The notes under the pieces: model-generated
Database searches by the model: none
Seen by the model: the letters and a program-made list of their open reading frames with translations, nothing else
Told to the model about the DNA's origin: nothing
Made by a program: the position numbers and the translations under genes
In this document: in pieces, positions 35,624 through 46,210 of the stretch
Layout of the letters: each line of letters opens with the position of its first letter
Numbering within the stretch: position 1 is the first letter of the stretch
From: Congregibacter litoralis KT71
Lineage (GTDB): Bacteria; Pseudomonadota; Gammaproteobacteria; Pseudomonadales; Halieaceae
Assembly: GCF_000153125.2 (NCBI RefSeq)
Contig: NZ_CM002299.1
Span: forward strand, 1,549,075-1,613,074
Length of the DNA: 64,000 nucleotides
Reading direction: 5' to 3'

Positions 35624-36610
35624 TTATTGGCCGCCAATCACTTCTCGCTCAAAGCAGCAGTGCAGAAGGACACTTACGAGTTCCCTCGAGCGGTCGATAA
35701 GGCGTTCGCGGTGACGAGGATCTAGGATTCCGTTGTGAACCAGATTGCCGCGAAGACGATAAAGCTCTTTGGCTTCTCGGACTGCAGCCTTCACCTCGTC
35801 TTCAGGCCTACCCGCGCTTGCTAGTATCTCGGAGACCATGGATTGTATCGCCTGCGTGTGAGACATCCTCGAACCCCTCAGGCCATTGGCAGCATGCTGG
35901 AGACAGTCGTCAATAGCCGATTCTTCTCCTTTGATTAAGGTCTCTACCACATCAGCTGCTGTAGCGCGCGCTTCCATCTCATCGGCATTTCTCAGTCTAT
36001 CCCCAGCCAACACTTCCAACACCATCATGAGCGAAAGGAACTTGGCATTGCTGCTGGACTCGCTAAAGAAGCCTGCATATAGATCAAGTGCCGTCCGAAG
36101 TGACTCGGAAGCTCTGGCGTCGGCGCCACCTCGTAGCAGGGCGTCCCGGATGTGTTCGAGAAACTGGGTTGAAGTGTTACCCATGGTGACCGTGGCGGGA
36201 CCAGCCGTGAAAACCTTAATGTGCTCGTCCACAGGAAAAACGGCTGGCCTGTTCCCGGAAACCACGCCATCCACTCTGCCTCTGTCCTCTTCTGGAACAC
36301 CAAAGGCTCTGCCAAGGTTCTCTCCGGCAGCTTCCGGATCTTCTGGACGATGAATCGGGTCTATCTCCAATGGGTATGTTGCTGCCATCCCGCGCTCGAG
36401 CAACCACCAGTCAAAGCCAACTCTGATCCAATCAAAGAAACCTTCGGCGTCCGCGTCAGACTCAAAGCCTCGTAATGTCAGAACCCAGAAGTGACCGGTG
36501 AACTCGACATGCGCCTGAAGGTCCCCAAAGGCCACGTACTCTCCCTGCTCGTTCTCGATATTGAGCTTCTGACCCATAGCCAGCTTAAACGGAATACGCA
36601 GCTTGTACAT
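35624..36610 (-). CDS. Apea-like HEPN protein
   Basis: A 328-residue protein. The C-terminal third is helical and carries 'LYRLRGNLVHNGILD', whose Rx4H (Arg287-His292) is the HEPN motif in the style of the Apea-like group (LRGxxVHxG). The N-terminal 150 residues are beta-rich (AHVEFTGHFWVLTLRGFE) and unknown. Its ATG follows the integrase TAA without a gap, so the two are one transcript. Apea-like HEPN domains are recurrent in defence islands and are proposed RNases; catalytic activity here is inference. Confidence 0.75.
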   Translation of the reverse strand: MYKLRIPFKLAMGQKLNIENEQGEYVAFGDLQAHVEFTGHFWVLTLRGFESDADAEGFFDWIRVGFDWWLLERGMAATYPLEIDPIHRPEDPEAAGENLGRAFGVPEEDRGRVDGVVSGNRPAVFPVDEHIKVFTAGPATVTMGNTSTQFLEHIRDALLRGGADARASESLRTALDLYAGFFSESSSNAKFLSLMMVLEVLAGDRLRNADEMEARATAADVVETLIKGEESAIDDCLQHAANGLRGSRMSHTQAIQSMVSEILASAGRPEDEVKAAVREAKELYRLRGNLVHNGILDPRHRERLIDRSRELVSVLLHCCFEREVIGGQ

Positions 36611-38377
36611 TTAGCCTCCCGTGCTCTGCTCGCGCCGCTGCTTAATCGGCAGCTCTCGCCATCCCTGCGGTAAATCCTGCAAAGCCTTGACCTCCCAGCT
36701 GAGCTTCGAGAGTTCATCGTAAAGCATTCGTATCGGCTGACCTGTGTTGTAGTTTCTTTCCAGCACGTCCTCCTTCCCCGCATCGGTATGTCCGAACCAC
36801 TGCTTCATAAGCATCGGACTGATTCCACAGGTCTTCGCCTGAGTGCCGTGGGTTGTCCGGTAGGAATGAAAGTCTTTGAACTGCTCCGCGAAGTCAGGAA
36901 AGTTTCTGTCTCTATATCGTGAGTACCAATCACTGGCTTTACTGCCTCTGCCGTTCGCTCCCAGCGGAAACGCCTCGAGAAGTCTTGTTGCTCCGTCAGC
37001 GCGCAATGCTTCTACGTAGTCCTCAAAGCCCAGCCGTATTAACTCAGGATGCACAGGGATACGGCGTTCTGCTGCTGCGGTCTTGAGTTGCAAACCTTCC
37101 TGTTGAGCGCCCACTAGATCGAGGCACAGCACACCCTCTATCTCCCGCACTCGTTCCAGCGGCATTTGGACTAGCTCAGATCGACGCGCACCAGTGAACA
37201 GTGCTAGAAGAGGTAGCCACCAGTAGGCCGCGTTCCCGTAACTGAGATTGTACGAAGACTGAGGTGTCCACACTGGACTTGTGAATATGCGTTCTAGGTC
37301 AGCATCTGAGTAGCTCCCGCGTTCCTTCGGTGCGGGCTTTACCTTCTTGCTATCAAAGGGGTTGATTCGCACCGCATCGTTTGACTCTCTTAGCCATTTC
37401 ATAAGGCCGCTGAGTGCTTGTAGGAACCCGTTAATGGTAGTGGGGGAGTACAGGTCCTTCTTTGGAATCTCTGACGCTAGTAGGTCCTCCACTGACCGCC
37501 CTCTATAGGCTTTCCGCTTGTTGCGTTGCGCTGGTAGCCGCTTCATATCCTGCATAAAAGTTGTGACGTGCTCACCAGTGATGTCTGGAGCTGCGACAGG
37601 GCCTAGTAGGGCCTCAAAGTTATTGACTGCTTTCCGATAGCGGTCTTGCGCATCCTTGCCTGCTTCGGACGACTCAATCTGATTGGCGATAAAGGGTTCT
37701 ACCCAATCACTCAGTGTTCGGATGTCTTCCTCCTTGCCTGTGGGCTTTGCCGGCTCATTCGGATTCTGGCCGAGATAGTCTGACTCACCAGCCATTGGCT
37801 CGCCTCGATACAGCCCAAGGTGATACCGGTAAAGCTCAAGCGTGGCTCGCGTCCATTCCCGCCTAACCTCCGCCAGGTTCGAGTCGGCCACGGCTTGCTC
37901 CTCTGGAACACCGACGAATGCCGCTAGTTTCTTACGAAACCGTTTGAACTCAGGACGTGTGTAAGCGTTGTGTCGTAGCACGTCATCTAACAGTCTGAGT
38001 TCATCATGTAGGACATCCTCCTGGGGACTGAACGTTTGCTCGTCACTGTGTCTGCTAAACCAGCCGTCGTCCGTGCGACGCGTTCGCCAGTCATCGTCGA
38101 TAGCTTCCCTTTGTTCCATGACGTAAGCATGGACGCGCGCTCTGATGTCACTAGATGACAGAATCAAATCTCCTCGCTCAACGGCAGACAGCAGATGCTC
38201 TACAGCGGATATGATGTTTCGTGCTCTACGTTTTGCAGTCGAGCGCTGATGTGTTCCTAGAGGATACCGTAGCTCACGTTGACTCAGTAGGCGCGCGTAA
38301 ATCTTCGGTATTGCGTAGCGAAAGTAGTAGCCAGAGGGCCGGAGGAAGACGTGTTTTGTCACAGCTGTTTGTCCCAA
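36611..38377 (-). CDS. Island tyrosine integrase with DUF6538-like N-terminus
   Basis: A 588-residue site-specific recombinase. The N-terminus (FLRPSGYYFRYAIP, then LGTHQRSTAKRRARNI) matches the DUF6538 head found on many integrases. A core-binding domain follows (about 200-330), then the catalytic domain with Arg in 'FTGARRSELVQM', 'HSYRTTHGT' for HxxR, 'WFGHTDAG' for His and a late Tyr in 'LERNYNTG'. It lies about 65 bp from the right tRNA-Leu repeat and reads away from it, the classic position. The frame begins with TTG at 38377; GTG at 38362 is also likely. The HEPN gene follows without a gap. Confidence 0.92.
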   Translation of the reverse strand: MGQTAVTKHVFLRPSGYYFRYAIPKIYARLLSQRELRYPLGTHQRSTAKRRARNIISAVEHLLSAVERGDLILSSSDIRARVHAYVMEQREAIDDDWRTRRTDDGWFSRHSDEQTFSPQEDVLHDELRLLDDVLRHNAYTRPEFKRFRKKLAAFVGVPEEQAVADSNLAEVRREWTRATLELYRYHLGLYRGEPMAGESDYLGQNPNEPAKPTGKEEDIRTLSDWVEPFIANQIESSEAGKDAQDRYRKAVNNFEALLGPVAAPDITGEHVTTFMQDMKRLPAQRNKRKAYRGRSVEDLLASEIPKKDLYSPTTINGFLQALSGLMKWLRESNDAVRINPFDSKKVKPAPKERGSYSDADLERIFTSPVWTPQSSYNLSYGNAAYWWLPLLALFTGARRSELVQMPLERVREIEGVLCLDLVGAQQEGLQLKTAAAERRIPVHPELIRLGFEDYVEALRADGATRLLEAFPLGANGRGSKASDWYSRYRDRNFPDFAEQFKDFHSYRTTHGTQAKTCGISPMLMKQWFGHTDAGKEDVLERNYNTGQPIRMLYDELSKLSWEVKALQDLPQGWRELPIKQRREQSTGG

Positions 38378-38441
38378 TTAGGGACCGATGAGGCTGCGTC
38401 AAAAGAAAAGCGCTTGTATTCAAGGCTTTATCAAAAGGTCA

Positions 38442-38525
38442 TACCGAAGGCCGGACTCGAACCGGCACACCCGTTAAGGCGGGGGATTTTGAATCCCCTG
38501 TGTCTACCAATTTCACCACTTCGGC
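38442..38525 (-). tRNA. tRNA-Leu(CAA), right copy without encoded CCA
   Basis: The sequence is identical to the left copy over the whole body of 84 bases: GCCGAAG start, anticodon loop TTCAAAA, long variable arm and CTTCGGT end. After the discriminator A the DNA reads TGA instead of CCA, so CCA must be added by the CCA-adding enzyme. A good promoter lies upstream at 38565-38592, so this is likely the expressed copy. Confidence 0.93.
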
Positions 38526-38528
38526 ACT
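38442..38528. repeat. Right att-like direct repeat (87 bp, contains tRNA-Leu)
   Basis: Exact partner of 27921-28007. The base before it (A at 38441 against G at 27920) and after it (G at 38529 against T at 28008) differ, so the repeat ends sharply. Confidence 0.9.
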
Positions 38529-38564
38529 GATGTGAAACGCTGCTCCGTGGCCAGAGCGGGCGCG

Positions 38565-38592
38565 ATTATAACAGCGCCCTTTCCCCTGTCGC
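38565..38592 (-). promoter_or_regulatory. Promoter of the right tRNA-Leu copy
   Basis: On the minus strand a perfect TATAAT (38565-38570) is preceded at 16 bases by GCGACA (38587-38592), which keeps the GACA of the -35 box. A GC-rich discriminator (CGCGCCCGC) follows the -10, as in stringently controlled stable-RNA promoters. Confidence 0.7.
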
Positions 38593-38770
38593 CAGATATT
38601 GTCCAGAAGTTCTTCCAAAGAAGGCGTAGGGAGTCCCGAAATCCTGATTTTTCAGGCTGTCGATTCGGGGGATGATTCTGTACACTCCCGTCGCGCAGGG
38701 CCCCTAGGGCCTGCACCCACTGAGTATCCGCCCACGCGCCCAAACGCGCGACGACAGAGAGAAAAGAAGT

Positions 38771-39058
38771 ATGACCATGACATTGGTAAAGAAAACCGAC
38801 GAGTACAGCATCTTTCAGCGTGGTGATGAGCGTTATGCCGTCAAAGATGCCGCCAAGCGCCCGGTAAACGGCGAAGACAAAGTACGGATTCTGTTGGAAG
38901 AAGGCCTGATCAAGGTTGCAGAACCCGCCCCCGCCGAGGCCGTCGCTGAAGAAGCGCCTGCCGAGGAAGCGCCTGTCGAGGAAGAAGCCGCGGCAGACGA
39001 GGCTCCTGCGGACGAGGCAGAAGCCGCGCCCGAAGAGGACGGGGAAGCCAAAGAATAA
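38771..39058 (+). CDS. Small protein with acidic Ala/Glu-rich tail, unknown
   Basis: A 95-residue protein. The first 50 residues look folded ([22 protein letters not shown], then [17 protein letters not shown]); the rest is a low-complexity Ala/Glu/Pro tail ([18 protein letters not shown]). It lies between the right tRNA-Leu copy and queA on the same strand as queA. No family is recognised. The tail suggests a disordered, highly acidic extension. Confidence 0.7.
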   Translation: MTMTLVKKTDEYSIFQRGDERYAVKDAAKRPVNGEDKVRILLEEGLIKVAEPAPAEAVAEEAPAEEAPVEEEAAADEAPADEAEAAPEEDGEAKE

Positions 39059-39125
39059 TTTCCGATACCCTGCAGATCGCGCGGGGCGTTCCCGCGTTTC
39101 CCGCGTATCTGTTTCCATCGCAGCC

Positions 39126-41281
<2,156 letters not shown>

Positions 41282-41386
41282 CTCCCATTGAATGCCTACC
41301 GGTTAGTGGGGGTAGGGCCGTGATTACGGTTGCGGTAAGCCGGCCTGGCAAACATCGCAGACACAGCCGACATAGAAGGATATAGC

Positions 41387-41917
41387 ATGCTGTACAAACT
41401 TGGAGATCTCAGTCCGACCCTGGAGGGGGAAGGCCACTTCGTGGCACCCAACGCGGCGGTTATCGGTCAGGTGACACTGAGAAGCAACAGCAGTGTCTGG
41501 TTTTCCTGCGTCCTTCGTGGCGATGTGGAGGCCATCGAGGTGGGTGCCGGCAGTAATATTCAGGACGGCACGGTCATCCACGCAGACCCGGGATTCCCAG
41601 CGGTCATCGGCAAGAACGTCACCGTAGGCCACAATGCCATGATCCACGGCTGCACTATCGGCGACGGCTCTCTGGTGGGCATTAATGCCGTGGTGCTTAA
41701 CGGTGCCAGAATTGGCAAGAACTGTCTCATCGGTGCCAACGCACTGGTCACCGAAGGCATGGAAGTGCCCGACGGATCCATGGTTCTGGGGGCCCCGGGC
41801 GTCATCAAGAAAACCCTCAGCGCTGAACAGCAGGCAATGTTGTCTCTTAATGCCGAGCATTACTCGGCTAACGCTGTGCGTTTTCAGGAAGAACTGGAGG
41901 CCCTTGGGGATGAGTGA
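41387..41917 (+). CDS. Gamma-class carbonic anhydrase-like protein
   Basis: A 176-residue left-handed beta-helix of hexapeptide repeats (NAAVIGQVTL, IGKNVTVGHNAMI, IGDGSLVGINAVV, IGKNCLIGANALV). The metal-binding histidines His65, His82 and His87 (VIHAD, VGHNAMIHG) are present. The family (YrdA/PaaY/CamH) includes weak carbonic anhydrases and zinc proteins of unclear role. Its end overlaps the DUF1289 gene by eight bases. Confidence 0.9.
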   Translation: MLYKLGDLSPTLEGEGHFVAPNAAVIGQVTLRSNSSVWFSCVLRGDVEAIEVGAGSNIQDGTVIHADPGFPAVIGKNVTVGHNAMIHGCTIGDGSLVGINAVVLNGARIGKNCLIGANALVTEGMEVPDGSMVLGAPGVIKKTLSAEQQAMLSLNAEHYSANAVRFQEELEALGDE

Positions 41918-42134
41918 GCGTGACGAGCATGCGACAGGGCTCTCAGGCGCTGAGGAGCCGGCGTCACCCTGCGTGTCCATCTGTGCCCTGGATGAGAACG
42001 ACATCTGCATGGGTTGCTATCGCAGTGCCGAGGAGATCACCGATTGGTTTATGGCCAGTGCGATGAAAAAGCGTGAGATGCTGGCGCTGGCAAAGGCACG
42101 ACGCGAGGCCGATAATCCCATCAAACTGCTGTAG
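41910..42134 (+). CDS. DUF1289-family small cysteine protein
   Basis: A 74-residue protein with the family cysteine set 'PCVSICALDENDICMGCYRSAEEITDW', followed by a helix (AMKKREMLALAKARREADN). DUF1289 proteins are proposed iron-sulfur or metal proteins of unknown function. The ATG at 41910 overlaps the carbonic-anhydrase-like gene, an overlap typical of a coupled unit. Confidence 0.87.
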   Translation: MSERDEHATGLSGAEEPASPCVSICALDENDICMGCYRSAEEITDWFMASAMKKREMLALAKARREADNPIKLL

Positions 42135-42155
42135 GGTATCGGCCCCTTGAAGCAG

Positions 42156-43412
42156 CTATTCCGAGGGGCGGCCTTTAACAGCTCTCACCACGTTCCCCTC
42201 GAGTTCGAGGATTTCGAAACAGTAATTGCTGATACGCAGTCCCGCGTTGCCATCGGGAAAGGACTCAAGGTACTCCAGTACCAGGCCTGACAGGGTTTTG
42301 GGACCATCTGTTGGCAATTCCCATTTGAGTGCCTTGTTAATGTCCCGGACGCTGGCGCCGCCATCAAAGACGTAGCTGCCATCACGCTGGGGATAAATTT
42401 CGTCGGAGCTGTCGCTGAGGTTGGAGGTAAATTCTCCGACGATCTCTTCAAGAATATCTGCGACGGCGACCAGGCCGATAACATCACCGTACTCGTCAAC
42501 GACCAGCGCCAGGCGGAACTTCTTTTGCTGGAAGTTGCGCAGCTGCGTGTGCAGGGGGGTGCTTTCGGGAATGAAATAGGGCTTGTCGAGGGCAGCTATC
42601 AAGCCGCTGCGCGATAGTCCATCGCGATCCACTACGCGGCTGACATTCCGTAAGTGCAGCACACCCTCAATGTTGTTGCTGTCCTCGCGCCAGACCGGCA
42701 GGAGCGTGTGACTGCTGCGGTGGATGGTCTCGAGAATGCATTCATCGCTCTCATCAAGATCGATGCCGTAGAACTCGTTCCGGGGCACCATGATGTCATC
42801 GACGGTGACGCCTTCGAGATCGAGGATGTTGACCAACATGCCCCGGTGTCGCTGGGGAATCATGGCGTCGGGATCAGACACGATGGTTCTCAGTTCCTCC
42901 CGGGAAACCCGCTCTTCTCCCGCCTCGTTGGTGTTGATGCCCAGGAGGCGTAGCAATCCGTTGGTCACCCAGTTAACGATGGCGACCAGGGGTATGAGCA
43001 GCCGCATGAGCGGCAGTAACACAACGCTGGCAGGAAAAGCGATCTTTTCCGGATACAGCGCCGCTATGGTTTTAGGCGTGACCTCGGCAAATATCAGAAT
43101 GACCAGCGTCAGCAGAATAGTCGCAATCACAATGCCGGCATCACCGTAGAGACGAATCGCAATCACTGTGGCAATTGCCGAGGCGGCGATATTCACCAGG
43201 TTGTTGCCGATGAGGATCAGACCAATGAGCCGGTCGGGTCGCTCCAGCAGCTTGCTTGCCCGCATGGCGCCCTTATGGTGCTGCTTGCGCAGATGTTTCA
43301 GGCGATAGCGGTTCAGGGACATCATGCCGGTCTCGGAACTCGAGAAAAATCCGGACATGAGAATCAGGGCGGCCAGAACAGCAAACAGAAGGCCCAGGGG
43401 AGCGTCGTTCAA
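42156..43412 (-). CDS. CNNM/CorC-type transporter or haemolysin-like membrane protein
   Basis: A 418-residue protein in the order: DUF21/CNNM membrane domain with four spans (residues 5-170, 'MSGFFSSSETGMMSLNRYRLKHL'), a CBS pair (about 205-325, 'DDIMVPRNEFYGIDLDE', 'FRLALVVDEYGDVIGLVAVADILEEIVGE') and a C-terminal CorC_HlyC domain ending about 410. The family is linked to magnesium/cobalt efflux. It starts with TTG one base after the ypjD-like gene, so the two form an operon. Confidence 0.9.
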   Translation of the reverse strand: MNDAPLGLLFAVLAALILMSGFFSSSETGMMSLNRYRLKHLRKQHHKGAMRASKLLERPDRLIGLILIGNNLVNIAASAIATVIAIRLYGDAGIVIATILLTLVILIFAEVTPKTIAALYPEKIAFPASVVLLPLMRLLIPLVAIVNWVTNGLLRLLGINTNEAGEERVSREELRTIVSDPDAMIPQRHRGMLVNILDLEGVTVDDIMVPRNEFYGIDLDESDECILETIHRSSHTLLPVWREDSNNIEGVLHLRNVSRVVDRDGLSRSGLIAALDKPYFIPESTPLHTQLRNFQQKKFRLALVVDEYGDVIGLVAVADILEEIVGEFTSNLSDSSDEIYPQRDGSYVFDGGASVRDINKALKWELPTDGPKTLSGLVLEYLESFPDGNAGLRISNYCFEILELEGNVVRAVKGRPSE

Positions 43413-43413
43413 T

Positions 43414-44217
43414 TCAGCCTCTCTCCAGCACCAGCTCGAGGACGAGTTTGGATCCGAGGAAAGCCAGCATTAAAACTGTCGACCCCGTCACCGTGAGGCG
43501 CACCGCGGTCTGGCTCCGCCATCCCAGCCAGTAGCGGCCCCAGAGAAGTACCGCAAAAAGTATCCAGGCGGCGATGCTCAGGACTGTCTTGTGCACCAGA
43601 TGTTGCGCAAAAATATCCTGCATGAACACCACACCGGTACCAATGGATAGGGTAAGCGCGATAAAGCCGACCCAGATAAGTTCAAAGAGCATGCTCTCCA
43701 TCAATTGCAGGGGAGGGAGTACGCTGAGCAATCCCCCCATCTGGCGGCGTTTGAGCTGCGCATCCTGTGCGGCCAGAAGCGCCGCCTGGATGGCCGCAAG
43801 GGTGAGAATGGAATAAGCCACAACGGAGCTGCCAATGTGTGCGGCCACGCCCAGGGGCACGCGATGCTCCAGGGCGCCCGTGTCCGGGCCCAGGGTGGAA
43901 ATCAGCACTGCGACGGCCGAAAGGGGAAAAAGAATGATCAGGAGGTTCTGGAGGGGACGTTTGGTCAGGGCCAGGAGGCAGGCGGCGTTAATACCCAGAA
44001 AGATCAATGAAAAGATCCGGAAAAAACCAAAATCCATGCCGTCGTGATCAAAAATATTGTGCCAGGTGAGGAAGGCATGGCAGCCCAGGGCAAAGACCGC
44101 AATGACGATCAGGCTGCGACTGATGTTGCCGTTGTGCTGCAGAGCGCTCACTAACTGGAGGCCCGCAGCGGCGAGATAAAGCAAGGCGGCGATGAAGGCG
44201 AGAAAAGCTATGGACAT
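43414..44217 (-). CDS. CcsA/YpjD-like cytochrome-c-assembly-type membrane protein
   Basis: A 267-residue protein with about eight membrane spans and the family pattern 'HAFLTWHNIF', 'PLGVAAHIGSSVVAYSILTLAAIQAALLAAQD' and 'HKTVLSIAAWILFAVLLWGRYWLGW'. The conserved histidines fit the CcsA/ResC-type haem-handling fold; the exact role of the YpjD branch is unknown. It is divergent from ffh and one base from the CorC-type gene, the same arrangement as in many gammaproteobacteria. Confidence 0.85.
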   Translation of the reverse strand: MSIAFLAFIAALLYLAAAGLQLVSALQHNGNISRSLIVIAVFALGCHAFLTWHNIFDHDGMDFGFFRIFSLIFLGINAACLLALTKRPLQNLLIILFPLSAVAVLISTLGPDTGALEHRVPLGVAAHIGSSVVAYSILTLAAIQAALLAAQDAQLKRRQMGGLLSVLPPLQLMESMLFELIWVGFIALTLSIGTGVVFMQDIFAQHLVHKTVLSIAAWILFAVLLWGRYWLGWRSQTAVRLTVTGSTVLMLAFLGSKLVLELVLERG

Positions 44218-44341
44218 GGGTTTGGGGGCCGGCTCCGCGGCGCGTATACTTGCGCACCCTTGTACCGACTTGTTACTGCGTAATCAATAGCGCGCCGGCT
44301 CGAATGTCCAGAGCGCGCTCCCCAAGAGGACCGTTGACTCC

Positions 44342-45715
44342 ATGTTTCAAAATCTCTCCGAGCGATTAACCCAAAGCCTTCGCAGCGTCACGGGTAAGGC
44401 GCGCCTCAGCGAAGACAATATTCAGGGCACCTTGCGGGAAGTGCGCATGGCGCTGCTGGAGGCCGATGTTGCGCTGCCGGTGGTCACGCAGTTTGTGAAC
44501 TCCGTGAAGGAGCGTGCCCTGGGACAGGAGGTGATGAGCAGCCTCAGCCCCGGTCAGGCCTTTTTGAAGATCGTCCAGGCCGAACTTGAGTCGGTCATGG
44601 GGGCGGCAAACGAGGGGCTGGATCTGTCGACGCAACCACCGGCAGTGATCTTGCTTGCCGGTTTGCAGGGTGCCGGTAAAACGACCTCCGCTGCCAAGCT
44701 GGCCAGACTCCTGAAGGAGCGGGATAAGAAGAAGGTCACGGTGGTTAGTGCCGACGTGTACCGCCCGGCGGCCATCAAGCAACTGGAAACCCTCGCGGCA
44801 GAAGTAGGCGTTGATTTCTTCCCCTCATCCGTGGACCAAAAGCCCGTGGATATCGCGCTGGCGGCGCGGGAACACGCGCGGATTCAATTCAGCGATGTTC
44901 TGATTGTGGATACCGCCGGGCGTCTGGCGGTGGATGCGGACATGATGGCGGAAATCGCGGCCCTGGAAAAAGCCGTGACGCCCGTGGAAACCCTGTTTGT
45001 GGTCGATGCCATGACGGGTCAGGACGCTGCGAACACCGCAAAAGCCTTTGGCGAGGCCCTGCCTCTCACGGGGGTGGTGTTGACCAAGGTGGACGCGGAT
45101 AGCCGTGGCGGTGCCGCATTGTCCGTACGCCAGATCACCGGTAAGCCCATCAAGTTCCTGGGCGTCGGTGAAAAAACCGAAGCCCTGGATCCCTTTCACC
45201 CCGATCGCCTCGCTTCCCGCATTCTCGGTATGGGCGACGTGCTCTCCCTCATTGAGGAAGTAGAGCAGAAAGTTGACCGGGTGAAGGCCGAAAAACTGGC
45301 GCGCAAGGTCAAGAAAGGGAAGAAGTTTGATCTGGAGGATCTTCGCGATCAGCTCCAGCAAATGAACAACATGGGCGGCATGGCGAGCATGCTGGACAAA
45401 ATGCCCGGCATGGCAGGTATGGCCCAGGCCGCGCAGTCGCAGATTGACAACAAGTCCTTCGCCCGCATGGAAGCCATGATCAACTCCATGACGCCTCGGG
45501 AGCGTCGGAACCCTGAGCTCATTCAGGGGACCCGGAAGCGTCGTATCACCCGGGGTTCCGGTACCCAGGTTCAGGACCTCAACCGTCTTCTCAAGCAGCA
45601 TAAACAGATGGCTAAAATGATGAAGAAAATGAAGGGAGGGGGCATGGAGAAAATGATGCGTGGTATGGGCGGAATGATGCCCCCCGGTGGCGGTGGTTTC
45701 CCGCCCATGCGATAG
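44342..45715 (+). CDS. ffh: Signal recognition particle protein
   Basis: A 457-residue Ffh: N domain, GTPase domain with 'GLQGAGKTTSAAKLA', 'VDTAGRLAVDADMMAE' and 'TKVDADSRGGAALS', then the methionine-rich M domain ('LQQMNNMGGMASMLDKMPGM', 'RRITRGSG') that binds 4.5S RNA and signal peptides. The C-terminus adds a Gly/Met tail. It targets nascent membrane proteins to FtsY. Intact and of normal length. Confidence 0.97.
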   Translation: MFQNLSERLTQSLRSVTGKARLSEDNIQGTLREVRMALLEADVALPVVTQFVNSVKERALGQEVMSSLSPGQAFLKIVQAELESVMGAANEGLDLSTQPPAVILLAGLQGAGKTTSAAKLARLLKERDKKKVTVVSADVYRPAAIKQLETLAAEVGVDFFPSSVDQKPVDIALAAREHARIQFSDVLIVDTAGRLAVDADMMAEIAALEKAVTPVETLFVVDAMTGQDAANTAKAFGEALPLTGVVLTKVDADSRGGAALSVRQITGKPIKFLGVGEKTEALDPFHPDRLASRILGMGDVLSLIEEVEQKVDRVKAEKLARKVKKGKKFDLEDLRDQLQQMNNMGGMASMLDKMPGMAGMAQAAQSQIDNKSFARMEAMINSMTPRERRNPELIQGTRKRRITRGSGTQVQDLNRLLKQHKQMAKMMKKMKGGGMEKMMRGMGGMMPPGGGGFPPMR

Positions 45716-45939
45716 GCCCCCTGGGGCCCCCTAAGCTCCCGCAGTTATTGAAAAAATCAGGGTCCGAAGGGCTTTCCTACGCCTTCGCTTTTCTGTATGA
45801 TGCGCCACCTTTCGCAGGGGTCCGGAAAGCCTGGTGCTGGCCGGTTACCCGATTTTATTGATTATTAGGCGATAGTCTGTGGCCAGACGCCAGTATTGGC
45901 GGGGCTTACAGCTTGTCGCAGGAGTGAGTTGACAAGGCA

Positions 45940-46197
45940 ATGGTAACAATTCGACTTTCACGTAGTGGCGCCAAGAAGCGACCTTTCTACCATTTAACCG
46001 TCACGGACAGCCGCCGTTCGCGCGATGGCCGTTTTATCGAGCGCGTGGGCTTTTTTAACCCCGTGGCCCGTGGACAGGAAGAGCGTCTGCGCGTCGATCG
46101 CGAGCGTATCGAGTACTGGCAGGGTCAGGGTGCACAGCTGTCTGCCCGTGTAGCCAAGCTGCTCAGTGTCGCTGAGACGAGCAGCGAAGCGGCGTAA
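45940..46197 (+). CDS. rpsP: 30S ribosomal protein S16
   Basis: An 85-residue S16: '[21 protein letters not shown]', '[19 protein letters not shown]' and '[17 protein letters not shown]'. It is first in the conserved rpsP-rimM-trmD-rplS operon. The upstream 224 bp has a candidate -10 TATGAT near 45797 but no clear -35. Confidence 0.97.
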   Translation: MVTIRLSRSGAKKRPFYHLTVTDSRRSRDGRFIERVGFFNPVARGQEERLRVDRERIEYWQGQGAQLSARVAKLLSVAETSSEAA

Positions 46198-46210
46198 CGG
46201 CCTCTCGGGC

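Larger units (their letters stand above)
27921..38528 (-). mobile_element. tRNA-Leu integrative island, about 10.4 kb between repeats
   Basis: The two 87-bp tRNA-Leu repeats bracket DNA of visibly lower GC in which all resident genes read leftward. A 588-residue tyrosine integrase lies next to the right repeat, as usual for tRNA-targeting islands. Cargo comprises two HEPN-motif proteins, a small second recombinase, two exported/membrane proteins, two small proteins and a helicase-like ATPase. A 1.2-kb IS3 element inserted later. No capsid, tail, conjugation or relaxase gene is visible, so the element is not self-transferable on present evidence; a phage satellite or simple integrative element are both possible. 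Confidence 0.85.

Noticed and set aside
38916..39125. N-terminal extension of queA
   Set aside because: The extension is the third frame of the acidic-tail gene; QueA proteins begin at the MQRSDF region.
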